Shown: piece by piece, positions 54,262-64,000 of the stretch
How positions within the stretch are numbered: the first letter of the stretch is position 1
Layout: each line of letters opens with the position of its first letter
DNA from: Inonotus obliquus
Taxonomy: Eukaryota > Basidiomycota > Agaricomycetes > Hymenochaetales > Hymenochaetaceae
Direction of reading: 5' to 3'
DNA: 64,000 nt
Assembly: GCA_032164295.1 (NCBI GenBank)
Contig: JAJHTX010000003.1
Coordinates: forward strand, 1,364,001-1,428,000
The notes under the pieces: model-generated
Told to the model about the DNA's origin: nothing
The model's database searches: none
Seen by the model: only the letters and a program-made list of their open reading frames with translations
Position numbers and translations under genes: made by a program

Positions 54262-57200
54262 ATGGATTCCAGGCCATCAGAGCTCGTAATCACTCTCAAG
54301 AACGGCGACAAGGTCAAAGTAAACGGTAATTCCTTCTTTTCTTATTGTTTTGACTTGTTTTTTATTGTGTTTCCCTCCTTTTTACTGACGCGCGTCTTTC
54401 CGAAAACAGATCATGTGTACTGTAGTCCAAACTGGACCATCCGCGATGGTACTCCCTACTCAGTCGCACGAATCATGGAGTTTCTTCCTCCAGAGGATAA
54501 GACCGGTCAGGGATTTGCGTCTTCATCCCTCCCCGCCGCCAATGCTAGTAGTGGCGCGGCGTCCAATCAAAATGGGCTTAAAGTTCAGAAGGGAAGGGTT
54601 AACCCAAATAATTTTTACACACGCGTCCGGCTCGCGTGGTACTACCGTCCGTCCGACGTATCCGATCGGAACGTTGCAGACTCGCGTCTTCTCCTCGCTG
54701 CTATTTACTCTGAAATTTGCGATATCACGCAGCTTCGTGCCAAGTGCTTTGTCATCCATCGTGATAAACTCGCAAACCTTGCAGACTGGAAACGTAAACC
54801 CGATCGCTTCTATTTCCATAGACTATTTGATCCGTACATCAAGAAAGAGTTTGAAGTATTGCTTTCTACTGATGTCCGGAATCGTACGTACCTTTTCGTT
54901 TTGATGCGATATTTTGCTAACTGTCCTTCCAGTGCCCTCGCATATTAGGGACGTCCTTGTCTCGCGCTACGAATATGTTGTTGCGGAGAAGGAGGTCGTC
55001 CCCGACCTCACCGATTCTCTGCGTCTTTGCGAGACGTGCGGCGAATGGTGCGCTCAGTAAGTCGTGCAGTCCTCGTTACGCTTCGTATCCGAGCGCTTTC
55101 TAATTCTTGCGACTATAGCATTGATGCGGTGCAATGCGCAGCTTGCAAAAACCATTTTCACATGTCATGCGTCAATCCTCCGCTTGTTGCGAAGCCCTCG
55201 CGTGGCTATGGATGGACATGCGCCCCATGTTCTCGGCGTCATGAGGACCAGGTTGACTCGCGTGAGGCTCCCGTCGGCCAGCAGCTTCGCGAGGGCACTC
55301 CGAAGAACGGCGCGAACGGGAACGGCGCGAACGGTACTGTAAGGGCCAAGCCTCGAGGTCGTCCTCGCAAGGAACGCTCGGGTTTGGTCAATGCGAACAA
55401 TGAGGAGGAATTGCAAGTGAAGCACTATAAGCTTTGGCCGTTCAGATACTTTGGGTAAATCTTATTCATGGTTTTCGGAAGTGTAGAAGGCTGATTCTAT
55501 GCGAAGTTTGTATACAGTCGCCGAGGATACGATGGATCCGGATGATCTCATCTTCCCTCGCGCGGCAACTCGCGTTGGCCCAAAGTTCCAGGCTTCCGTT
55601 CCGTTGAGCCTCGGCGAACCCATTCCGCCTGCTACCGGCTCTTCCACTTCGACGTCGGGTACCTCTGGTACTGGTAGGTGTCTAAGTTTATAACCCGGAG
55701 TTCTTGTGGCGTAATTCTTTGCAATGTAGCGGCGACTGGAGACATCGAGGAACGTGGAGGAGACTCGACGATTGAGGTTCTTTGTCTCGTCACCGAGTTT
55801 TCTGCGAAAGATAGTAAGCATGCTGAATACTGATTATCAAATAAGACCCTAATAATGCCTCTACTTCTTAGTTGAGACACGTAAGTTGTTGTCGACTATC
55901 GTAGTCCGGTTTAGACGCTGATTGTGCCTAAAGTGGGAAGGGTGATGCAGAAGCAGATTGTCCGAAAGGACCAAATCCATTCTGTTGACTGGCTGACGGA
56001 AATAGTACGTCGAGCGAGCCAAGCGCATAGTAACAGGAAGAGCATTGAGTCCGTCTCAATGAAGACTCCATTACGCACGGAAAGGGTACTTATGAGGCCA
56101 TTTCTTTGGCGTTTCGTCTGCTTACACCCGTATTTTAGTGGAAGAAGCATGACACTCGCTATACCGATAGGGAGTGGAACGATGAAGAGGTGGCTGCTTT
56201 CGAGGATGGCATCGCTCAATTTGGTGCGGAACTTCGTGCTGTTAGGGAAGAAGTCGGGACGCGTTCCATGCCAGAAGTTGTTCGCTTTTACGGTAAATGG
56301 AAGAAGTCAGTGGTTTATGCCCAATCCGAGATCATTGTGTACTGATAAACATGCTTGGCGTTTAGTGCTCGTCTTCGGGAAGAGAACGCGAGACTTCGCG
56401 AGCCTGATGCGTACAAGAAAGCGAAGATTCCCCGATCTGGCGCCGCATCTCCCGCGACGCGCTCAAACATCTCTGATGATGATCAATCTATCGTTGACAT
56501 ACCCCCAAGCACTCATTCTGGACCACGTAGCGCAAACTACTGTGCAGCTTGCCGTACGCGCGAGTCGCGTTTATGGTGGAAAGCACCCAAGGGGCTTGCA
56601 ACGCCGATTTTATGTGATAGTTGTGGAGTCAATTGGAGAAAGTATGCAGATTTGAATGCGCGTCCAACGACTAGGGAAGAGACTGCTTTGAATAATGGTA
56701 CGAGTACGTCGGCGAGTGCTGCGGGGGGATCTGTTGGAGCGAAGACGCGTAGTACGGAGAAGAGGGAGGGTACTCCGTTGACTGCGCCTACGGCTAAACG
56801 AATAAAGGTTTGTATATATCCAGGAGAGAGCGTTCTTCGTTTTAACGATCTTGGATTTAGGTCACTGGTTCTACAAGTGCTAAGACGACACCACCTCCGG
56901 TCGTCTCCACCGCTGGGGTGCAATATCGCTGCGTCTCATGCTTCCGGTCCGGTCCGCACGGTAAAGTCCTGAGATGCAACGGATGCAGCGTCACTCTGCA
57001 CGCTGGCGCATGCGGAGCCATACTTGATCTTCCAGACCAAATCGACTCGTGGTTATGTGAGCTCTGCGAGAACGAGAAGACTCAAGAGTATTCGCTTAAC
57101 ACGGATTGTTTGTTATGCCCGCGACCGCAGAAGCATGGCGTGAGTCTGGTTGGGTTGAAGGGAACTGGGACGGCACCTTCGGAAACGTATTTGCGAGCGT

Positions 57201-58170
57201 GTAAGCCGACGGAGGGACAGGGATGGGTTCATGCATTGTGTGCGGTGTTCATACCTGAGGTCCAGTTCTCGGATGCGGCGAGGTTGAGGATTGTTGAAGG
57301 AGTTAGTACTGTTCCGAAGCATAGGTGGACGACGGTGAGTGTGAGCGTGTAGTCAGTCCGACTTGATACTGATGGGATTGTAGAAATGCTGTCTGTGCAA
57401 CGTTCCTGGAGGAGCCGTTGTACGCTGCGGTAACTGCCCGAAAGAGTACCATGTCTCTTGTGCGTGGAAATATGGACACAAGTTTGGTTTTGAGATTCAA
57501 CCGGTTTGTGATTCATGTTTACTCTACTCTGATTACCTACTAAGCTTGACATCGCATGATTAGGTTAAGAGTTCTCGACGAGATGTAACTAACATGGTGA
57601 CTTTTAAGCGGGAGACTGGTGCTATGAATGCTGTCATATGTTGCAAGGACCATAGTAGTTATCGACGCGACACGTATGATATTTGCGATACTAACGACGT
57701 CGGAGAGGTAACTGTTTCACTGCATCGGAATTGATCAACCTTTACTTATAGTGTTTCGTTACTTTCAGACGGCCCTCCAAGTCTACGCCCGAACATATAA
57801 ACAAGCAGCGATAGGCCAAATCCACAGTCTCCTCAGAAAAGCTCACCGTCTCGACCAACTCTTACAAATCCAACAACACGACTCTTCCTCTCGCGCTTCC
57901 TCAGAGCCTCTGCCCATCAATAATACCTCCTCCTTAACCAGCACGACGAACTTTGGAGAGGGGGAGAACACCGCCGACAACAGCAACACTACTCCAATTT
58001 GTACGTCATGCAAAACGGAGTGGTCACCTTTCTTTCATCCCCTGACGATGGAACCGGAGAAGTGGTTATGTCATAGGTGTTTTTTTAGTTCCAAGGCGGG
58101 GGAGATGAAGACGAGGGTGGAGATGAAGGTTGAAACTGAGATTAGGGAGGTTATTATGCAGGATGCTTGA
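54262..58170 (+). CDS. snt2: Snt2-like chromatin regulator (BAH-PHD-SANT-GATA-PHD/ePHD)
   Basis: Nuclear chromatin reader; yeast Snt2 works in the Rpd3L-related Snt2C deacetylase complex and in histone turnover. The ATG at 54262 gives MDSRPSELVITLKNGDKVKV. Domain order: BAH (NFYTRVRLAWYYRPSDVSDR through FDPYIKKEFEVLL); PHD1 (CETCGEWC, CAACKNHFHMSCVNPP, GWTCAPC); an AT-hook-like RGRPRKER; a SANT-type segment (YTDREWNDEEVAAFEDGIAQ then FGAELRAVREEVG); a GATA-type finger (CAACRTRESRLWWKAPKG, ILCDSCGVNWRKY); PHD2 (YRCVSCFRSGPHGKVLRCNG); and an extended PHD (CLLCPRPQKHG, GWVHALCAVFIPEVQFSD, CCLCNVPGGAVVRCGNCPKE, YHVSCAWKYGHKFGFEI). It ends with a further zinc pair (CTSCKTEW ... WLCHRCFF). About 1,000 residues over roughly 13 exons. 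No lesion; exon edges around 55.7-55.9 kb are least certain. Confidence 0.87.
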
Positions 58171-58916
58171 TGATAGTTGTTTGTGGTTCGAGAGTGGGTT
58201 GTTGGAAGTGGGCGGAGTATGTTGTTACTGTAGAGGTGCATCAATGGATGAGGGGTCATTCGCTCTTTCAGCTTTCATATCCTTCAGGTGGCCAAATGTA
58301 ACGTTGTCACAATTTCTCCTTTATTACTTCAGGGGGACTCGGTGGCTATTACAAGCAGAAGCAGTAAAGCCGACAGAGTCGTGTACACGCACACATCTCT
58401 TCCTTTCACTTATCATAATCCATATCATCACATAACATCAATCACACCCAGTTCCTACACTTCGGATAAATGCGAAGCGACATCCAAGGACTTGTTCTTG
58501 ACGGAAGTATTTATTACACACTATTTTGTCAATCCTATAATTGTATTGTTGTTTATCTCCTTGTCTCCTCTTGTCATCGTCATCGCCTTCGTCATCGTCA
58601 TCACTGTTATGGTTGTTGACTGAATTACAGGACAGCTAAGAAAAACAAGAACTATTCCGTGCGCAGAGAGGGGGAGAGAGAAACAATTGAATAAGAAAAT
58701 GGAATAAAAGTGGATTGTATATGTATCTGTATCGGACGTATGCATGTGGATTTGAGTGCGTTTAAGGGATGGATGATGATGGGACAGCGATAACGATAAC
58801 GATGAGGACCATCCTAATTGGGTGAAAGGTCCGAAAGAGAAGGAAGAAGGAAGGAGGAAGGAAAGACACAGAAGGAAAGCAAGAAGAACACCTTGACGCT
58901 CCTTTCTTATCCTTTA
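58171..58916. other. convergent 3' intergenic region
   Basis: About 750 bp between the Snt2-like gene and the deubiquitinase gene. A TCGTCA-type short repeat lies near 58575-58610. No gene seen. Confidence 0.4.
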
Positions 58917-61900
58917 ACCCGCTTATAGTAAAGCACATACGCCGGTTTACCCTACAAATCCATATCGACAAAAACGACACGTCAGAGGAGGAAAAAACAA
59001 ACAAACGCAGTAGCACAAGAAACTAAAGAAAACTCACCACAACGTCCCGAGAATCAGCATTAGCAATCCTACTATCATCACAATATAACCAAGATCCTCT
59101 TGAAGATACAAAAGCGGTGTAATGTCCGCTGCTGAGAGTGCCAAAGTGGTTTGTTACGGCGTAGAGGTCGTATCGGTAGGGAGGGACTTGAGAGCGTGGG
59201 TCGTCTAGTGAGATTGGGATGTGTGTGGAGCTGGTGTTCGTGCTGCCGTTGGACGACGGGGAGGAGGTGCTGTTGACGCCGTTGATACCGTTGACACCGG
59301 TGACGGAGTACTTGCTACGATCTATGCCTGGAGGTAAAGGAGCAGGCATATAATTCGTAAGATCGAGAGATCTAAGTGGGAAATCGACAAATGTCTCGAG
59401 TTTGTCCGTAAAGTGACCTTTTGTCGTGAAACGTTTGAGGTGGATGAGGAGGACGGGTGGTAATCGAGATATGGAGAGTTTCTTTGTTGCTTTGCGAAGG
59501 GTTTTGCAATTTGGGCATTGCCTGTTTTTACGAAGAGTGAGTTGAGGAGATCGGCTAGAGTGGAGGGAATGAATAAGACGCACCAAGCATCGTCTTTCTC
59601 CATAACCTCCTCCTGTACAAACGCATCCAAACATTGCTGAAGAGTTACTTTACTCTTCCCGCCAGGGATCGGTAACGTCAAATACATAAACGAATTATAC
59701 GTCGTCGAAGTCTTTTTACACGTCATACATTCCATCCGATTCCTAAACTGTCCCTGGAAAAAGTCCACAACGATACTATTATCGCGCATCCGGTATAAAT
59801 TCCATTCTTGTTGACTCGCGATTTGTTGAGGAAGGGTTTCGAGTTCGGCTTCGCGCTCGGGTGTGCGGGTGACAGGCTCTTTGTTGAGGATACGATTGAG
59901 ATCTTCGTGTAATCCGTCCAAAAGAAAATTGAGGAATTCTTGGGAGTCGTGTTGTTCGGACCCGGCAAATTGTTGGCCGTACATGCATATCGATTTCTAA
60001 TCAAGCTTAAGAATGCCGCACGCTACAGAATCAGCTGATTAGAAAGCTTACCCGGAATCCATAGGGCGTTATTGTTGGCGACTCTTGATGCCAGAGATCG
60101 TGCAAGATCGTAGCAAATGCAGAAGTCATTTGTCCCTTTGTCCCCATAGGATTTAAGAAGTTAACAGCGCCCTTCCATCGACCATCTGATCCAAAAACTT
60201 TAGACAACATGATACGTGAATGAAAGTAATGACATACCAGTGAAGAATCTCGCAAACGGCACCGTTGCACTCAAACACTGAATCGTGGCATTCATGTAGC
60301 ATGTATTCCCCAAATTCTTCAAACCCGACGTCGACAACTGCATATCCGGCCAATATAGAACCGGATATTCTGAGTTGATAGTCGGAGGTCTCGGTCCTGT
60401 CCCATCCAGCAACGCCAAAGTCTGACGTTGAGAGGGTGCAGAAACTCGCCGCTGATCCTGTCGTTCAGAAGGAGGTGTTGCAACTGCTGGAGGAGGTCGA
60501 ACCACGTGTTGTGCGGAGAGATCAGGATAGTCGATGGATGGGCGGCTTGTGAATGAGGATACGGCTTGCTCGGATTGGTCGATGTAGTCGCCACGTCTTC
60601 GTGAGAGGGATGGATTGATCGACGCAGTTGGCGGTGGTGAGACTATACTGCCTTGACTTGCGCTGAAGTTTGATGATGAGGATGTGCGTGGAAACTGTGG
60701 GTACGTGATAGACGATGAGCTCGCAGAGTTTGAGCCGTTTATGTACTGTGATGACTGTAAATCGTGTTAGAGCTAAGCAATATGATGACGAAAGAGAGTG
60801 ACTGACGTTATCATATAAGCCTCTGATATTAAACGAGATCGACGACGAAGATGGAGGTCTCATTATAGCGGGCTTCCGGACCAGGCGCCTATTTGCATCA
60901 GGCAACTGTATACCGTTAGCTTCCGTTGGTGTTGGTGACGAGCTAAACGGAAAGTATATATAAAGATCAGCACAGCCATTGATAGTGGTTGACGTCGATC
61001 AAAGAAGAGAAGGATAGACGAACCTGGCATCTTCGGGAATCTGATCCATGGCAAACGGAGATCGCGAGTGCGACGGCACAGGCGATCGAACAGGTTGAGA
61101 AGAATTTGAGTCTCGATCCTTGAGCATAAACGCTGAAGTGAATGAAGAGCCATTCGCGCTTCCGTTCGGAATCGTCGGCGAACTCAGTTTCAGTTGTTCC
61201 AAGTCCAGATCGATTTGGGGAATAGGACCACCATCGTCCCGTGTAATCTCATTTGGATATACCGACAACCATGCCTTGAACCCACCCATGAGCATAGCTG
61301 GAGGCCTTTTCAAGGCTCGCTTGAAACCCGCCGTTTCGTAGATGATCCGTACAGCAGTCGACATGGGCGCAAGCGGTGAACCGAACGTCTCAGAGTCCCA
61401 ATCATGCATCACCACGAGATCGAATTTGTCACGATTCCGAAATAGGGCAGCTTCGTGCTGCGGTGCAACTGCGAGCGCATCTTCAAGATTTTCGCATGTA
61501 AGACTATAGATGCATTAGAAAAGTAGAAAGACCGATACGGAAGATGGAATCCTACCCGTCTCGCAAGAGAACGTGCGGCTCCAAACAGACCACTTCCCCA
61601 CTTTTGATATGTCCCTTCGAGAACTCATTACGAGTACGGACATCGAGTAACAGCACCTTCACCTCCTTCCCACGTCCCAAATACTCATGAAGCACCTTCG
61701 GGCCAATCGCGTTTGTTTTTGGCAATTCGATCGGCTTGCCTGTAGGTCGCGACGAAGAATCACCTGTGTGCATAGGAGATGTCCGTGAACCCGCAGAACC
61801 CGAGCCACCGGTCATTGTTAGGCTCAACGGCTTCGATGGAATCGTTGGCGAAAGCGGACTGCGTTGCGGAGGTGCAACGGCACGCGAAGGAGATGGAGGT

Positions 61901-63130
61901 CGGCTGGTAAGGACGTTCATGGTCGGCGAGACAGGTGTACTAGCGGGCCGAGGACCCGGATCAAGATCAAGAGGAAACGAAGGGAAGCGATGTATGACGG
62001 ATGGTGACATTGGCGGAAAGTTGACTGCCGCCGTTATCCCTGGTTTGTTCGTCGGTACGGATGGCAACGATGGAAGCGTCGTGCTCATTCCCTCGTCAAG
62101 CTCGTCAATAGAAGGGAAAGCTTGGTTGAACTCTGAGAGCGAATAATGAGCGAGACGCGGCGAGTCATGCGATGATGTCGATGGTGAGGATGGACCGATC
62201 ACTGAGGGAGAGGCGAAGGAATGGACTGAGGACCCCGTTTGATGATTCACAACGGACGACGGCGCACTCGATAGAACTCCAACTCCATTTTGGCTTGTGG
62301 AAGGGCCAATCCGGGTTATCGAGCTCGAAGCGGTAGTCAGCGGAGAAGAAACGGATGCAATCGAGTTCGAGGCTGTCAAATCGCGAGAGATTCGTTTGTT
62401 AGTTTGGACCTTTAGCCCGGTATCTTGTAGAGACTTGATACGATCTGCTATCGACCCTCCAAAACCAGGTTTTCTATCGTCCTCAACCCTAATGGATGGT
62501 TAGCATGCTTTAGACGCAAGTCACTGAGGATAAAGGGACACGAGTGAAACGCACCTCCTCTCTCTCTCCATCTCCAACAACTTGGTCTCTAAAGTCTTGG
62601 CTTTCGTCAACACCTCCGTCCCGTATCGCTAAACGCAGTTCAACAACATGAAGGTAAGAAGGACACGCAGACAAACTTGCCTTCTGAAATTCATCCCACT
62701 CACTCCAAACCACCCCATGTTTACTCTGACTCTCCGCAACGAAATCTGTATGCTTCAACACAGCCTGTGACAGTTGTGCACAGAGCATCAGAGCTCTATA
62801 CGCCCCCCTCAAGTCGCCCTCCGCCTCCAACGTTGCACCTATGGTTGCCTGGTCCCGTGCCGAACGTAGGAGGGAGATTGCAGAGACGCCGCGGAAACCG
62901 TTTACGAGGCTGCGTGCTTTATCCTTTATCTCCGCGACGGTCATGTCACTCGCAGGCCCTGCATTGCTATTGTCTCCGTCCCCACCATCACCAGTCCCGT
63001 TTAGAGATGGTATGCCTCGCGAATGAGCATGACCGTGAATGTCGGGGTCAGGTAGGTTGGAAGAAGCGCCATTGGCAGTACCAAACGTTCTGTGTGCCGG
63101 CGACGAAGGAAGCACAGACACTGACGGCAT
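58917..63130 (-). CDS. ubiquitin-specific protease with rhodanese domain (USP8/Doa4-like)
   Basis: A cysteine protease that removes ubiquitin from proteins; Doa4/USP8 relatives act at endosomes on ESCRT cargo. The ATG at 63130 gives MPSVSVLPSSPAHRTFG. Order: an N-terminal helical region (DKARSLVNGFRGVSAISLLR, GDLRGAYRALMLCAQLSQAV) like the USP8 dimerisation/MIT-type domain; a Ser/Pro-rich linker; a rhodanese-like domain (VKVLLLDVRTRNEFSKGHIK, then DKFDLVVMHDWDSETFG, LMGGFKAWLSVYP); another linker; and the UCH catalytic domain with Cys box GLKNLGNTCYMNATIQCL, SEQHDSQEFLNFLLDGLHED, zinc pairs CMTC and CPNC, RLPPVLLIHLKRFTTKG, and the His box NHFGTLSSGHYTAF. The last exon encodes GKPAYVLYYKRVKG with TAA 58917-58919. 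About 1,100 residues, many introns, catalytic residues all present. Confidence 0.88.
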
Positions 63131-63656
63131 ACGTGCGCTATTTACTCGCCAACCTCTAGAGCGACGAACTCAGCGAGGAAGTGTTGTTTACCGTCGTTGC
63201 AGATGATGAGGAGAGGAACGTGGAAATGCCGACTTCGGATTGTCTGGTCAGGTCATAATAATGGCTGCGGTGCGTGGCTCAAATTGGTAAGCAGATCACA
63301 CAAAATAAAAACAATTCTCTTTTATTTCTACATACTCCACGGTCAACAGCATACAGCCAACTCCAGACAAATTAGAGCAAAAGGCGTTCCTTTCTTCAGC
63401 AAGCATGGTCAGCAAAATGATGGGGCATAAAGTACGTAAGTACACAGCATAGTAAGGCCAATAAACGAAAACCAAGATGATGGTATGGTATATAGAGTAA
63501 GTCAACTTTTCAACCCAATCCCTCAGAAGAAAGAAAGCATAAATAAATCAGCGATCTATGAAAGAAAACAGGGGAAAGGATGAGGTCTGGGGAGAAACCC
63601 CGATCTCTTCCAGTACTTTTGATCGCTTTTTTTGATCGATTTGATCATCGTTTTCT
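63131..63656. other. intergenic, no gene seen
   Basis: About 525 bp upstream of the deubiquitinase gene and downstream of the partial gene at the window edge. No supported frame. Confidence 0.4.
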
Positions 63657-64000
63657 TCACTGCAGAACGCGCAGCGCCGGCGGTGATATGTAAGCGAGCG
63701 ACATGCGCGATGCGCGGGCAGAGCCGAATGGTCCGGCAGGTGTTGGAGATGGGCTCATATCGATCGCGCGTGGGCGCGACGCTGCTCTGCCGCCCCAAGT
63801 GAGGAGTCGTGGTGTAACGCTACCTGGAGGCGTCATGGGGGAAGGAGGGAACACTTGCGCAGGTTGGAGAACGGGTGTCGCCGGTGCAGGGATGTCGACG
63901 GGTGCGCTGGGGGCTGGTGGAGTCGGAAGGGGGAGTCGGAGCTCTTCCGGGCGGGCAAAAACGACAGGAGACTCGGCGAGCCAACTAGCGCGAGTCGGGG
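63657..64000 (-). CDS. C-terminal part of a proline-rich protein (runs off window)
   Basis: An open frame enters from the window edge and ends at TGA 63657-63659. The readable 114 residues are rich in Pro, Ala and Arg: ARPEELRLPLPTPPAPSAPV, VFPPSPMTPPGSVTPRLL, ending SPPALRVLQ. The composition suggests a disordered C-terminus. No domain is visible, so no function can be given. The absence of stops over the whole interval and the local GC-rich codon use support a real coding end. Confidence 0.55.
   Translation of the reverse strand, partial: PTRASWLAESPVVFARPEELRLPLPTPPAPSAPVDIPAPATPVLQPAQVFPPSPMTPPGSVTPRLLTWGGRAASRPRAIDMSPSPTPAGPFGSARASRMSLAYISPPALRVLQ

Noticed and set aside
53941..54329. 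Upstream exon frames before the Snt2-like ATG
   Set aside because: The pyrimidine-rich sequence reads as a 5' leader; the conserved protein begins cleanly at the ATG at 54262.

Overview
The window is nuclear DNA of a filamentous basidiomycete, almost certainly an Agaricomycete (mushroom-forming or wood/litter-decaying fungus). The evidence is dense genes on both strands, each cut by many 45-70 nt GT-AG introns, together with basidiomycete-typical families: a multicopper laccase, aryl-alcohol-oxidase-like GMC oxidoreductases, a FunK1 fungal kinase, Rds1-like ferritin-fold protein, and expanded F-box and BTB families. No rRNA, tRNA or CRISPR was seen. Splice sites were chosen by eye from GT..AG boundaries and family reading frames, so exon edges are models.

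Layout. 1-9 kb: N-terminal part of a 2OG-Fe(II) oxygenase, an intact secreted laccase, and a large coiled-coil protein whose first exons are easy to miss. 9-15.5 kb: a tandem array of an unrecognised ~160-residue protein family (three intact copies, one frameshifted, one remnant), invaded by a TIR element that itself carries two back-to-back TACAGT-type MITEs. 16-22 kb: a broken secreted/membrane aspartic peptidase and a class-3 lipase whose second 5' splice site has been hit by a 1.3 kb TIR element, which in turn contains a third MITE. 22-33 kb: an F-box protein, a zinc-finger protein, an F-box/LRR-like protein, DNA polymerase delta subunit 4, a D-2-hydroxyacid dehydrogenase and a ferritin-like secreted protein. 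33-48 kb: head-to-head BTB paralogues, two more F-box paralogues, and two GMC oxidases lying as inverted duplicates around an F-box gene. 48-64 kb: a probably broken FunK1 kinase and then a conserved housekeeping block: tubulin cofactor B, a SET/zinc-finger methyltransferase, an Snt2-like chromatin regulator, a rhodanese-plus-USP deubiquitinase and the C-terminus of a proline-rich protein.

Functionally, laccase and the H2O2-generating GMC oxidases fit extracellular lignin and aromatic metabolism; the lipase and aspartic peptidase would be other secreted hydrolases, one broken and one with an insertion at a splice site. The F-box, BTB and USP genes belong to ubiquitin-dependent turnover, and Snt2 and the SET protein to chromatin or protein methylation control. 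The left 48 kb is accessory, duplicated and transposon-marked; the right 13 kb is conserved core genome. The most unusual material is the small-protein tandem array and the nested transposons, above all the insertion that recreates a splice donor in the lipase gene.
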